The translations under genes were made by a program, and so were the position numbers. From contig NZ_NWUX01000001.1 in the NCBI RefSeq assembly GCF_002374315.1, forward strand, positions 1 through 64,000: a DNA stretch of 64,000 nucleotides, written 5' to 3'. The notes under the pieces are model-generated. The model searched no databases. It saw nothing but the letters and a program-made list of their open reading frames with translations, and was not told where the DNA came from. The stretch comes from Vreelandella nigrificans (GTDB lineage Bacteria; Pseudomonadota; Gammaproteobacteria; Pseudomonadales; Halomonadaceae). Below, in pieces: positions 30,240 through 41,821 of the stretch; positions within the stretch are counted from its first letter, which is position 1, and every line of letters starts with the position of its first letter.

Positions 30240-31517
30240 ATGGCCTGGAACGAGCCTGGTGGCGGTAACCAGCATGACCCCTGGAGCAGCGGTGGCCGGC
30301 GCGGTGGTAATAGCGGCGGTGATCGTGGGGGTAACGGCGGTAATAATGGTGGCAATAACGGAGGAAACAACGGCGGCAATAACCAGGGTCCTCCCGATCT
30401 TGATGAGGCGCTTAAGAAATTCCAGGACAAGCTTAACGGTATGTTAGGCGGCGGTAAAAAGGGCGGCGGCAAAGGTGGTGATGGTAAGGGGGGCGGTAAG
30501 CCGCGTAACTCTCTTGCGTTACCTGGGTTGCTCGTTGTTGTTGCTCTTGCTATCTGGGCGGCGTCTGGTTTCTATCTGGTTGACCAGTCAGAGCGCGGTG
30601 TAGTATTGCGTTTTGGGGAGTTCCAGGGGATTGTTGACCCTGGTCTACAGTGGAACCCACCTCTCATTGATGATGTTCGCATGGTAAATGTGACGCGAGT
30701 GCGCTCAGTAGCACAAACGCAGTCAATGCTTACCCGCGATGAAAACATCGTTGAAGTAGAAATCTCTGCTCAATACCAAGTATCTAACCCGCGTGACTTC
30801 GTGCTTAACGTGCGCGACCCAGGGCTTTCTATTGAAAATGCCTTGGACTCTGCGTTACGCCACGTCGTGGGTGGTACCGATATGATTGATATTTTAACCT
30901 CAGGTCGTGAAATTTTAGGTAGCTCGGTAGCAAGCCGCTTACAGACTTACCTTGACGCCTATGGGGCGGGTATTCGTCTACAAACCATCAACATTGAGTC
31001 TACTTCTGCACCTGCACCAGTTATCGATGCGTTTGATGACGTTATTCGTGCCCGTGAAGACCGCCAGCGTACGATTAACGAAGGTATGGCTTACGCCAAC
31101 GCCATTATTCCAGCTGCTCAGGGTCAAGCTCAGCGCGTGGTAGAGCAAGGTCAAGGTTACCGCGAGTCAGTGGTAGCTGAGGCTCAAGGTCAGGCTAACC
31201 GCTTTAATGCGCTACTAACCGAGTACCGTAATTCGCCCGCTATTATGCGTGAGCGTATGTACCTGGATGCCATTGAAGAAGTGTTTGGCAGCACGCCCAA
31301 AGTATTGCTGGATATTAGCGAAAATGCTCCATTGATGTACTTGCCTTTGGATCAAATGAGAGGCAGTGCAAGCAGTGGTAGTGGTAGCAGCGCTAGCAGT
31401 AGCAGCAGTAATAATAGTAGCGAGGCGATTGACCCGCGCGTCTTGGATTCTTTACGCACCAGCCAAGGTGGCACATCGTCTTCAAGTACTAGCTCTATTC
31501 GCAGGGAGGGCCGCTAA
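30240..31517 (+). CDS. hflK: FtsH modulator HflK
   Basis: HflK pairs with HflC in large inner-membrane cages that surround and restrain the FtsH protease. The 425-residue protein (E. coli 419) has a cytoplasmic N-terminus of about 90 residues, extremely rich in glycine and asparagine, then one membrane segment (about residues 97-115, LPGLLVVVALAIWAA), the SPFH/band-7 domain (about 116-290) and a coiled-coil. The C-terminal tail is a serine run (residues 376-400). hflC starts right at its stop. Low-complexity ends aside, the core matches the family well. Confidence 0.95.
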   Translation: MAWNEPGGGNQHDPWSSGGRRGGNSGGDRGGNGGNNGGNNGGNNGGNNQGPPDLDEALKKFQDKLNGMLGGGKKGGGKGGDGKGGGKPRNSLALPGLLVVVALAIWAASGFYLVDQSERGVVLRFGEFQGIVDPGLQWNPPLIDDVRMVNVTRVRSVAQTQSMLTRDENIVEVEISAQYQVSNPRDFVLNVRDPGLSIENALDSALRHVVGGTDMIDILTSGREILGSSVASRLQTYLDAYGAGIRLQTINIESTSAPAPVIDAFDDVIRAREDRQRTINEGMAYANAIIPAAQGQAQRVVEQGQGYRESVVAEAQGQANRFNALLTEYRNSPAIMRERMYLDAIEEVFGSTPKVLLDISENAPLMYLPLDQMRGSASSGSGSSASSSSSNNSSEAIDPRVLDSLRTSQGGTSSSSTSSIRREGR

Positions 31518-32402
31518 ATGATTAATAATCGATCCCTGCTAATCGTAGGTGGCCTTGCTGCCGTGGCTTGGTTGGCCAGCAACAGCCTGTATGTGGTGGA
31601 TGAAACCGAGCGGGCCGTTAAGCTGCGCTTTGGTGAAGTAGTTGAAGAGAACATCCAGCCGGGACTGCATACTAAAATACCGATTGCTCAGACAATCCGT
31701 AAGTTTGATACTCGCCTGCTGACGTTAGATACCGACACTAGTCGCTATCTGACCCTTGAGCAGAAAGCGGTAATTGTTGATTCTTACGTGAAGTGGCAAG
31801 TCGTGAATCCGACGCGTTACTACGAGGCGACAGCGGGTGATGAGATGATGGCAATTCGCCTGATCCAGCCGCGTGTTGACGAAAGTCTGCGTAACGAGTT
31901 TGGTCGGCTTAATCTGCAGGAAATTATTGCAGAGCGTCGCGATGATCTGATGACTGGCCCAACCGCAGAGTTGGATGAGTTAATGCATGATGAGCTTGGC
32001 GTGGCAATTCGCGATATTCGTATTAAGCGTATTGACTTGCCGGAAGACGTATCAGCTGCAGTATTTGAGCGTATGCGTTCCGAGCGTGAGCGTGAAGCTC
32101 GCGAGTGGCGTGCACAGGGTCAAGAAGAGGCTGAGCGTATCCGTGCTAACGCTGACCGCCGTCGTCAGGTACTGTTAGCCCAGGCTAATGAGCGCTCTGA
32201 GACGTTACGCGGTGAGGGTGATGCTGAAGCTGCAGCGATCTTCTCTCAAGCATATAGCCAGGACCAGGAGTTCTTCTCTTTCTGGCGTAGTTTAAATGCT
32301 TACCGTGAGAGCTTTGCTGGCGATGGCAACCTGCTAGTGTTGGAACCGGATAGCGATTTCTTCCGCTATCTGCGTAGCCCTTTGCCGGTTAATGCCGAGT
32401 AA
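31518..32402 (+). CDS. hflC: FtsH modulator HflC
   Basis: HflC is the partner of HflK in the FtsH-regulating cage. The 294-residue protein has one N-terminal membrane segment (LLIVGGLAAVAWLAS) and the SPFH domain, with AVKLRFGEVVEENIQPGLH, then a coiled-coil rich in arginine, glutamate and alanine (RMRSEREREAREWRAQG) and the GDAEAAAIFSQAY tract. It is about 40 residues shorter than the E. coli protein (334). The ATG directly follows the hflK TAA. A strong terminator follows at 32480. Confidence 0.95.
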   Translation: MINNRSLLIVGGLAAVAWLASNSLYVVDETERAVKLRFGEVVEENIQPGLHTKIPIAQTIRKFDTRLLTLDTDTSRYLTLEQKAVIVDSYVKWQVVNPTRYYEATAGDEMMAIRLIQPRVDESLRNEFGRLNLQEIIAERRDDLMTGPTAELDELMHDELGVAIRDIRIKRIDLPEDVSAAVFERMRSEREREAREWRAQGQEEAERIRANADRRRQVLLAQANERSETLRGEGDAEAAAIFSQAYSQDQEFFSFWRSLNAYRESFAGDGNLLVLEPDSDFFRYLRSPLPVNAE

Positions 32403-32479
32403 AAGCGTTGGTTGAATCCCGTGGGCTTATGCATGCCTAGCGGGGTTCATCTCAAGATTAAACGTGATAGACTTTATTC

Positions 32480-32502
32480 ACCGGGCGTCGCCCGGTTTTT
32501 TT
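32480..32502 (+). terminator. rho-independent terminator after hflC
   Basis: ACCGGGC (32480-32486) and GCCCGGT (32490-32496) form a 7-bp GC-rich stem with a GTC loop, followed by an unbroken T-run to 32502. It is the textbook form, and ends the hflKC unit before hisZ. Confidence 0.9.
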
Positions 32503-32599
32503 GTGGCCCTCATTTCACGATTGCTCTTCTGAAGGCGAATTAAGCGCCTCAGTTGGGAGCTGGGTAAAAGGGCCTTCATCGTCTTGCAGGATTGTTCAC

Positions 32600-35088
<2,489 letters not shown>

Positions 35089-35125
35089 GCGGGTTTAGGT
35101 TGGTATAAATACACTGTGTTAATAA

Positions 35126-35165
35126 AGAGAGGGGCGATTTTATCGCTCCTCTTTTGTTTTTTTGT
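35126..35165. terminator. terminator between convergent purA and cobO
   Basis: AGAGGGGCGAT (35128-35138) pairs with ATCGCTCCTCT (35142-35152), with one G-T pair and a TTT loop. A T-rich tail with a long T-run follows on the plus strand. On the minus strand a shorter CTTTATT follows, so it may also serve cobO. Confidence 0.85.
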
Positions 35166-35221
35166 TCTGTTTGTTCAGTCTTGTTTTTTCGGCCGTGTTG
35201 GTTTGCAGCGCCACCAAAATG

Positions 35222-35821
35222 TTAGAAATCAATACCACGGCGAGCTTGTAGGCCATTATTGAAGGCGTGGCGTACTTCCTGCATTTCAGTCACCGTGTCT
35301 GCCATTGTCACCAGCTCTCGGTGGGCGTTGCGGCCTGTGATAATCACGGTTTGCTCATGTGGCCGGTTAATCAGTGCTTGTTTGACGGTAGCGATGTCCA
35401 GGTAGCCAAATTTTAGCATGTAGGTGATTTCATCCAGTACCACAAGGTAAGTGTCCGGATCCGCCAACATTTTCTCGGCTTCTCGCCACACTTCCAGACA
35501 TGCCGCTGTATCTGTAGCACGATTCTGTGTGTCCCAGGTAAAGCCTGTGGCCATAATCGCTACGCTAAGGTTAGGGTCTTCTTCCAGTCGGTTGCGTTCG
35601 CCGCACTCCCAAAGCCCTTTGATAAACTGCACGACGCCTACCTTATAGCCATAGCCTAGTGAGCGTGTGACAGTGCCCCAGGCGGCGGTGGTTTTACCTT
35701 TACCATTGCCTGTATTGACGAGCAATAGCCCGCGCTGCTCTGTGGCATTAGCCACTTTTTCATCTACTCTTGTTTTCAGCTTTTCCATTGACGCCTTATG
35801 GCGTGAATCACGATCACTCAT
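35222..35821 (-). CDS. corrinoid adenosyltransferase (CobO/BtuR type)
   Basis: The enzyme adenosylates cob(I)alamin or cobinamide from ATP. The 199-residue protein has the family P-loop NTGNGKGKTTAAWG, with GVVQFIKGLWECGER, TWDTQNRATD, VVLDEITYMLKFGYL and VIITGRNAH, all typical of the CobA/CobO/BtuR family. A GGAGAAAG ribosome binding site precedes the ATG. I found no cobalamin riboswitch in the 211-bp divergent spacer. It stands alone without other cobalamin genes, so a salvage role is as likely as de novo synthesis. Confidence 0.92.
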   Translation of the reverse strand: MSDRDSRHKASMEKLKTRVDEKVANATEQRGLLLVNTGNGKGKTTAAWGTVTRSLGYGYKVGVVQFIKGLWECGERNRLEEDPNLSVAIMATGFTWDTQNRATDTAACLEVWREAEKMLADPDTYLVVLDEITYMLKFGYLDIATVKQALINRPHEQTVIITGRNAHRELVTMADTVTEMQEVRHAFNNGLQARRGIDF

Positions 35822-36032
35822 TGTCTTTCTCCATCAGGCGGTTGGTTTGTATCGTGGCAGTAGGTTACGTCATCTTTTTAAAATTTAACATTGCCTGGAA
35901 TAATGCTTGTATAACTTTTGCGCTGCTGTGAGTTGTAAATGCAAAGTAATGTGCAGCTTTTGGCAAGAGAATTGGCCGGTTGGGGGTAAGCTGCTCTAGA
36001 ATGGGGGGTCATGTCTTGTCAGGAACTACTCC

Positions 36033-36518
36033 ATGCCCTCATTTGATATTGTGTCAGAGTTTGATCAGCACGAAGCATCCAATGCTATCGATCAAGCAAA
36101 TCGCGAAGTTCAATCCCGTTTTGATTTTAAAGGTGTCGACGCCAGTTTTGCCTTGGAAGGGGACAAGGTTCAGCTAGAAGCCGAAGTGGATTTTCAGCTT
36201 AAACAAATGCTAGACGTGCTGCGTAATCGCTTAATAGCACGCGGTATCGATGCCCGCTGTATGGATATTAAAGATGCGCAGTTATCGGGAGTTAAGGCCC
36301 GCCAGGAAGTGGTACTTAAGCAGGGCCTGGATCCGGCAGAAGCCAAAGATATTGTTAAGCGTATCAAGGGCAGCAAGCTAAAAGTACAGGCTCAGATCCA
36401 GGGTGAGAAAGTCCGCGTTACGGGCAAAAAACGCGATGATTTGCAGGGCGTGATGGCGCTGCTGCGGGGTGAAGAAGGTCCTGAGCTGCCGCTGCAATTT
36501 GATAACTTCCGCGACTAA
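36033..36518 (+). CDS. YajQ-family nucleotide-binding protein (UPF0234)
   Basis: The 161-residue protein (E. coli YajQ 163) is a two-domain ferredoxin-fold protein. It starts MPSFDIVSEFDQHE, with NREVQSRFDFKGVDASF and the closing PLQFDNFRD, all diagnostic for the family. Members bind nucleotides; in Xanthomonas and Pseudomonas a member binds cyclic-di-GMP and affects gene regulation. The role in this organism is not shown by the sequence. It has its own spacer upstream (35822-36032), shared with divergent cobO; a possible -10 TAGAAT lies near 35996 but no good -35. Confidence 0.93.
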   Translation: MPSFDIVSEFDQHEASNAIDQANREVQSRFDFKGVDASFALEGDKVQLEAEVDFQLKQMLDVLRNRLIARGIDARCMDIKDAQLSGVKARQEVVLKQGLDPAEAKDIVKRIKGSKLKVQAQIQGEKVRVTGKKRDDLQGVMALLRGEEGPELPLQFDNFRD

Positions 36519-36594
36519 CGCACGCCCCGTTGATGCGATGGCGCCGTGGTCGGCGCTATCCTTTCTTTAAAACAGCTTACAGGAGTCACGTACC

Positions 36595-39225
36595 ATGTCT
36601 GATCCGCAGCCGGTTTATTTAAGCGACTATCAGCCGCCCAACTACCAGGTTACCCATACCGAGCTGACGTTTGATCTTGACCCTACCGCGACTCGCGTTA
36701 AAGCGCGACTGATGATTGAGCGTCACTCCGAGGCCAGTGATGATGCTCCACTGGTACTTAATGGCGAGCATCTGACGTTGCTTAAGCTAGCCCTGGATGG
36801 CAGCCCCCTCACTGAAGCAGATTACCGGCTTAATGATGAAACACTGCGAATCGAAGATGTGCCCGCAGCGTTTATATTAGAGAGTGAGGTGGAAATTGCC
36901 CCTAGTAGTAATACAGCCCTTGAAGGGCTCTACCAATCTAATGGTATGTACTGCACTCAGTGCGAAGCTGAAGGTTTCCGGCGTATTACCTATTACCCCG
37001 ATCGCCCCGATGTCATGGCGACCTTCAAGGTTACCGTCATTGGTAATGCCACTAGTGAGCCAGTTCTGTTAGCTAACGGCAATCCGGTTGCTCAGGGGGC
37101 GTTAGAAAATGGGCGTCACTTTGTTACTTGGGAAGATCCACACCCCAAGCCTTGCTACTTATTTGCTCTGGTTGCCGGTGACCTGCATAAGGTTGAGGAT
37201 CGCTTCACTACCATGAGCGGCCGTCAGGTGGCACTGCAACTGTGGGTGGAGCAGGAGAACCTCGACAAAACTGAGCATGCCATGGCCTCACTTAAGCGTG
37301 CTATGGTTTGGGACGAGCAGACCTATGGCCGTGAGTACGATCTAGACCTGTTTATGATTGTGGCAGTGAATGACTTCAATATGGGGGCGATGGAGAACAA
37401 AGGGCTTAATATCTTTAACTCTGCGGCTGTGCTCACCCATTCCAATACGGCGACAGATGCTGCTTTTCAAAATGTCGAGGGGATTGTTGCCCACGAGTAT
37501 TTTCATAACTGGTCAGGTAATCGGGTAACGTGCCGCGACTGGTTCCAGCTATCGCTTAAAGAAGGCTTTACGGTTTTTCGCGACCAGTGCTTCTCGGCTG
37601 ATACCAATTCAGCACCGGTTAAGCGTATTCAAGATGTTTCATTTTTCCGTACTGCACAATTTGCCGAGGACGCAGGGCCCACAGCGCATCCCATTCGGCC
37701 CGATCACTTTATTGAAATTACAAATTTCTACACCCTGACGATTTACGAAAAGGGTGCAGAAGTCGTTCGAATGCTACGTAATCTATTGGGGTGGGAAGAT
37801 TTTCGTCGTGGCTCTGACCTCTATTTCGAGCGTTTTGATGGTCAGGCGGTCACCATTGAAGACTTTGTGGGCTGTATGGCAGAAGTATCGGGTGCCGACC
37901 TGGAGCAATTTATGCGTTGGTACTCCCAGGCGGGTACGCCTGAAATTGATGCCCGTGGCGAGTATGACTATGCCCATGCTGAATACCATCTAACGCTGCG
38001 TCAGCGCACGCCTGCGACTCCTGGTCAGCCGGATAAGTTACCACTACATATTCCCGTGCGTATGGGCTTGGTGGGCACCAAGTCAGGAAAAGATTTACCC
38101 CTAACGATGAATGGCGAAACGTTAGGTAAAGACGCGGTTATCCACCTGCGGGAATATGAGCAAACTTTTATATTTACTGATGTGGCTGAAGCGCCAGTAC
38201 CTTCGCTGTTGCGCGATTTTTCGGCACCTGTGAAGCTGCATTTTCCTTACTCCCGTGAAGATCTAGCGTTTCTCCTTACCCATGACAGCGATGGCTTTAA
38301 CCGCTGGGATGCAGGACAGCGTCTTGCCATGCTGGCGTTGGACGATTTAATCGCTGCCCACCGCAACGGTGTGGAGAAGGTAATGGACAGCCGTGTTGTG
38401 GAGGCCTTTAGAACACTGTTAACCGGTCAAGTAAGTGACAAAGCCGTGTTGGCTGAAATGCTGACCTTACCCTCTGAGGCATACATTGCTGAGCAGCAGC
38501 CCATCATTGATGTTGATGCGATTCATGCTGCCCGAGAATTTGTACGCCAATCGCTGGCGATGGCGCTCCGCGATGAGTTTATTGCTATCTATAATGACAA
38601 TGTTAGTGATGAGCCCTACGCGCCTACGCCCGAACAAATTGCTCAGCGTAGTCTGAAAAACGTAGCGCTTGCGTATTTAATGTCAATTGAAGATGAGCAG
38701 GGGCTAGCGCTATGTGAAGCGCAATTTGCTGCAGACCATAATATGACCGACGTGCGCCACGCATTGACTCTGTTAGTGCATAGTGACCGTGATGATCTCG
38801 CTTCACCGGCGCTTAAAGCGTTTGGGCAAAAGTGGGCTCATGACCCGCTCGTGATGGATCAGTGGTTTACTATTCAGGTAACGCGTCCTCAGCTTGACGT
38901 GTTGGAGCGCGTCGAATACCTCATGCAACACCCGGCGTTTTCAATTAAAAACCCTAATAAGGTGCGCGCACTAGTTGGTGCATTTGCTCAGAACAGAGTG
39001 AATTTCCATCGTTTGGATGGCAAAGGCTATGCCTTGCTGGCTGATGTGGTAATTGAGCTCAATCGTCTTAACCCTGAAATAGCGGCACGGCTGATAACCC
39101 CTTTAACTCGCTGGCAGCGCTTTGATGAAGAGCGTCAGCAACTGATGCGTGAGCAGCTCGAGCGAATTAAGCGAGAGCCGCTATCATCGAATGTGTTTGA
39201 GGTGGTCGAGAAAGCGCTGGCCTAA
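36595..39225 (+). CDS. pepN: aminopeptidase N
   Basis: PepN is an M1 zinc aminopeptidase that removes N-terminal residues from peptides downstream of the energy-dependent proteases. The 876-residue protein (E. coli 870) has the substrate-binding GAMEN motif in NMGAMENKGLN, the zinc site HEYFHNW with the distal glutamate in LKEGFTVFRDQ, and the catalytic tyrosine region (TLTIYEKGAEVVRM). The start has AGGAG (CAGGAGTCACGTACC) upstream. It is probably a one-gene unit or leads into the lipid kinase. Confidence 0.97.
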   Translation: MSDPQPVYLSDYQPPNYQVTHTELTFDLDPTATRVKARLMIERHSEASDDAPLVLNGEHLTLLKLALDGSPLTEADYRLNDETLRIEDVPAAFILESEVEIAPSSNTALEGLYQSNGMYCTQCEAEGFRRITYYPDRPDVMATFKVTVIGNATSEPVLLANGNPVAQGALENGRHFVTWEDPHPKPCYLFALVAGDLHKVEDRFTTMSGRQVALQLWVEQENLDKTEHAMASLKRAMVWDEQTYGREYDLDLFMIVAVNDFNMGAMENKGLNIFNSAAVLTHSNTATDAAFQNVEGIVAHEYFHNWSGNRVTCRDWFQLSLKEGFTVFRDQCFSADTNSAPVKRIQDVSFFRTAQFAEDAGPTAHPIRPDHFIEITNFYTLTIYEKGAEVVRMLRNLLGWEDFRRGSDLYFERFDGQAVTIEDFVGCMAEVSGADLEQFMRWYSQAGTPEIDARGEYDYAHAEYHLTLRQRTPATPGQPDKLPLHIPVRMGLVGTKSGKDLPLTMNGETLGKDAVIHLREYEQTFIFTDVAEAPVPSLLRDFSAPVKLHFPYSREDLAFLLTHDSDGFNRWDAGQRLAMLALDDLIAAHRNGVEKVMDSRVVEAFRTLLTGQVSDKAVLAEMLTLPSEAYIAEQQPIIDVDAIHAAREFVRQSLAMALRDEFIAIYNDNVSDEPYAPTPEQIAQRSLKNVALAYLMSIEDEQGLALCEAQFAADHNMTDVRHALTLLVHSDRDDLASPALKAFGQKWAHDPLVMDQWFTIQVTRPQLDVLERVEYLMQHPAFSIKNPNKVRALVGAFAQNRVNFHRLDGKGYALLADVVIELNRLNPEIAARLITPLTRWQRFDEERQQLMREQLERIKREPLSSNVFEVVEKALA

Positions 39226-39263
39226 TAGGTGCTGGCGGATTAACCACGGAAAGGAAGATCTCG

Positions 39264-40223
39264 GTGAAAGAGACACAGCAGCGTTGCTTGCTTATTATTA
39301 ATGGTAAGTCGGCCGGTAATCCGGCGCTTCGCGAAGCCGTCGAAGAGCAGAGAAAGGCAGGGCAGCATATTACTGTCCGCTCTACCTGGGAAGGTGGAGA
39401 CGCTGCTGAGTTTGCCGCGCAGGCGGCTGAAATGGGCGTAACGCGCGTGATTGCCTGCGGTGGCGATGGCACGGTTAACGAAGTGGTTAATGGGCTGATG
39501 CGACTAGCCCATGACCAGCGCCCTGCGCTCGGCATTGTGCCCCTTGGTAGTGCCAATGATTTTGCTACGTCTGTGGGGTTGCCTCTCGAGCCAGGGCCTG
39601 CCTTGGCTGCTGCCATGGTACTCTCGGCATCACCTATTGATGTTGTACGCGTGACTACAGGCACCGGGGATGAGCGCTCGACCAGCTACTACGTGAATAT
39701 GACGACAGGAGGCTTTGGTGCGGAAATAACCTCTTCCACACCTAAAACGTTAAAACGTATGTTGGGCGGGGGAGCTTACTCACTGATGGGGGCTTTAAAG
39801 GCATGGCGGCATCGCAGCTATCGTGGCACCCTCAAGTGGGAAAATGGGGAGCGTAGTGCTTCGTTGCTGCTGCTCGCGTTGGGCAATGGGCGACAGTCCG
39901 GCGGGGGGCAAGTATTGGCACCTAGAGCCAAGCTTGATGATGGCCGCCTTGATATATTAGTGGTTAAGGACTTCTCTTCCGTATTAGAGCTACCGACGTT
40001 GATTAGCGAGCTGCAGCATTTTCCTGCTGAAGGGCACTATGTAAGTTATTTTACGGCTAGCCAGCTGGTCGTTACTACCCAACAAGATGATCCACCCTGG
40101 CCGTTAACGCTGGATGGGGAGGCGCGCCATTATGATCAATTCTGCGTCGAGGTTGTGCCGCTTGCTTTAAAAGTGCTGCTACCCGATGAGTGCACGCTGT
40201 TATCGGCTAACGACCGACACTAG
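39264..40223 (+). CDS. lipid kinase of the YegS/DAGK family
   Basis: The 319-residue protein has a diacylglycerol kinase catalytic domain: CLLIINGKSAGNP, the nucleotide loop GGDGTVNEVVNGLM, and PLGSANDFATSVG, then a beta-sandwich C-terminal half with APRAKLDDGRLDILVV. E. coli YegS (299 residues) phosphorylates phosphatidylglycerol in vitro; the true substrate here is unknown. It starts with GTG behind AAGGAAG at correct spacing, 38 bp after pepN. Confidence 0.9.
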   Translation: MKETQQRCLLIINGKSAGNPALREAVEEQRKAGQHITVRSTWEGGDAAEFAAQAAEMGVTRVIACGGDGTVNEVVNGLMRLAHDQRPALGIVPLGSANDFATSVGLPLEPGPALAAAMVLSASPIDVVRVTTGTGDERSTSYYVNMTTGGFGAEITSSTPKTLKRMLGGGAYSLMGALKAWRHRSYRGTLKWENGERSASLLLLALGNGRQSGGGQVLAPRAKLDDGRLDILVVKDFSSVLELPTLISELQHFPAEGHYVSYFTASQLVVTTQQDDPPWPLTLDGEARHYDQFCVEVVPLALKVLLPDECTLLSANDRH

Positions 40224-40286
40224 CGGCCGTTACTATGACCAAACGTTGTTATATTTTACAGATAGCCACCTAAGGAGAATGGTTCA

Positions 40287-41042
40287 ATGGCCAATCGTTT
40301 GTGGATACCTGCGCTTGCTGCGTTGGCACTACTGCTAAGTGCCTGTGGCGATAGTCAGGAAGAGCCGACCGCTGCCCCTGAAGAGGGTGCCTCTTCCGTC
40401 TCGGATGATGAGGTGGCTCAAGAAGAGGAAACGGCGGCTGCTGAAATGCCTGAGCCTGAAGTAATTGAAGATGAGGTGGAGGCGCGCCAAGCCGCTGAGG
40501 AGTTGGAGCAAGCAGAGGCCTTGCGTGCTGAAAATGGTGACGAACTGACCGAGCAGCCTGACGCTGGTGAAGAAATCCAGGCAGGCGAAGACACCTTGGC
40601 TACAGACCCAGAAGATGCACTGAATGAAGCAAGTGCTATGCCTGGTGAAACAACTCGCTCAGACGTAGACGATGTCATCGCTGAAACAGAACGCCGTTTT
40701 GAAGAGGCTCAGCGCCGACTGGAAGAACAGTTCCAAGAGGTTGAACAGCAATCTTACTCGCTGGAGCCGATGGAGAATGATGATCTTCCAGCAAGTTGGG
40801 AAACGGAAAGTAGCTTGCCAGAGAGCTCTCGTTTAGAGGATGACCTGGAAGCTACCGATGTGGATGCACTGATCGAAGATACTGAGCGTCGCTTTGAAGA
40901 AGCTCAGCGGCGCTTAAATGAGCAGTTTGAAGAAATTGAACGTGAACGTGCCAATGGGGGCGTGGGCCTAGAAGCTGATAGCGGAGCTACCGACGATACG
41001 GGTGCAGAGACGGAACTTGATCACTTGAACGCTACACAGTAA
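40287..41042 (+). CDS. acidic repeat lipoprotein of unknown function
   Basis: I know no family for this 251-residue protein. It has a lipoprotein signal peptide with lipobox LLSAC and acceptor Cys20. The mature part is overwhelmingly Glu, Asp, Ala and Gln, with few hydrophobic residues. Two near-identical segments of about 30 residues, starting at residues 126 and 191, read TERRFEEAQRRL at their core. They are predicted to be helical and coiled-coil-like, separated by a disordered acidic linker. AAGGAGAA precedes the ATG. It follows the lipid kinase by 63 bp and ends in its own terminator. A high negative charge fits an exported protein of a halophile. Confidence 0.82.
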   Translation: MANRLWIPALAALALLLSACGDSQEEPTAAPEEGASSVSDDEVAQEEETAAAEMPEPEVIEDEVEARQAAEELEQAEALRAENGDELTEQPDAGEEIQAGEDTLATDPEDALNEASAMPGETTRSDVDDVIAETERRFEEAQRRLEEQFQEVEQQSYSLEPMENDDLPASWETESSLPESSRLEDDLEATDVDALIEDTERRFEEAQRRLNEQFEEIERERANGGVGLEADSGATDDTGAETELDHLNATQ

Positions 41043-41059
41043 GCGTTTTAAGGCTATCA

Positions 41060-41095
41060 ACATAAGGGCTCGCACTGCGGGCCTTTATGTTATTT
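41060..41095 (+). terminator. hairpin terminator after the acidic lipoprotein gene
   Basis: ACATAAGGGCTCGC (41060-41073) pairs with GCGGGCCTTTATGT (41077-41090), with two G-T pairs and an ACT loop. The downstream tract TATTTATT is only moderately T-rich. Confidence 0.65.
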
Positions 41096-41133
41096 ATTAG
41101 GTAAAACCTACGTTGCCCCTTTGATGAGCTTAC

Positions 41134-41793
41134 ATGATGCTGCAAATCAACCTTATTGATAGTCAATTCATTCCTTTTCTAATCGCTATTACGCTGCTTT
41201 CGGTAAGCCCAGGCGTTGACACGCTACTAGTAATACGCAATACCGCTCGTGGGGGTGTTCGTGATGGGGTGGTGACGAGTGTGGCAATTTGCTGTGGACT
41301 GTTTGTGCATGCCACGATCTCTGCATTAGGTATTTCTCTGATTTTGCTACAGTCTGCGTGGGCGTTTCATCTGCTTAAGCTCGCTGGGGCGGCTTATCTG
41401 ATTTGGCTTGGGGTCGCTAGCCTGTTAGCGGCTCGCCGTGGTACGGCCTTGCCGGTCCAGAGTGTACTGCAATCCGCATCGCCAGTACCTATATGGCAGC
41501 CAGTGAAAGAGGGGTTACTTTCCAATGTGCTTAATCCTAAAACAGTAGTGTTCTATATGGCATTTTTGCCGCAGTTTATTGCCCCATCCGACCCTGCCTT
41601 GTTGAAGTCGCTATGGCTTGCTTGTGTTCACTTTGTGATTGCCAATATCTGGCAAATCAGCGTTGTGTTAATGGTTGGGGGGGCAAGTAAATGGTTGTCC
41701 AGTGCACGTTTTGCGCAAACGTTAAATGCCGCGACTGGGGCTGTGTTGGTAATGTTTGGTGTGCGTTTGGCGCTAGAGCAGCGCCCGGTGTAA
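41134..41793 (+). CDS. LysE/RhtB-family amino-acid exporter
   Basis: The 219-residue protein has about six hydrophobic segments and the family hallmarks: SVSPGVDTLLVIRNTARGG in the first loop (like PGP in RhtB), GAAYLIWLG in the third segment, and GLLSNVLNPKTVVFYMAFLPQF. Such proteins export amino acids such as homoserine, threonine, lysine or their analogues through the inner membrane; the substrate cannot be read from the sequence. The start has a modest GATGAGC upstream, and a second ATG follows at once. It is convergent with slt. Confidence 0.9.
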   Translation: MMLQINLIDSQFIPFLIAITLLSVSPGVDTLLVIRNTARGGVRDGVVTSVAICCGLFVHATISALGISLILLQSAWAFHLLKLAGAAYLIWLGVASLLAARRGTALPVQSVLQSASPVPIWQPVKEGLLSNVLNPKTVVFYMAFLPQFIAPSDPALLKSLWLACVHFVIANIWQISVVLMVGGASKWLSSARFAQTLNAATGAVLVMFGVRLALEQRPV

Positions 41794-41802
41794 CCGGGCG
41801 CT
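41780..41802. terminator. hairpin at the lysE-family gene stop, convergent with slt
   Basis: AGCGCCCGGT (41780-41789) and ACCGGGCGCT (41793-41802) form a perfect 10-bp stem; the stop codon TAA lies in the loop and first right-arm base. No T-run follows on either strand, so it is only a candidate two-way terminator. Confidence 0.45.
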
Positions 41803-41821
41803 GGTAGAGGTAGGGTGCCGG

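Noticed and set aside
30224..30472. Proline-leucine-rich 82-codon frame on the minus strand
   Set aside because: Mirror of the Gly/Asn-rich hflK N-terminus; composition is explained by the sense strand.
35822..36032. Possible cobalamin riboswitch before the corrinoid adenosyltransferase gene
   Set aside because: I could not find the conserved B12-box core or room for the full fold; only an isolated CTGCCAC is present on the relevant strand.
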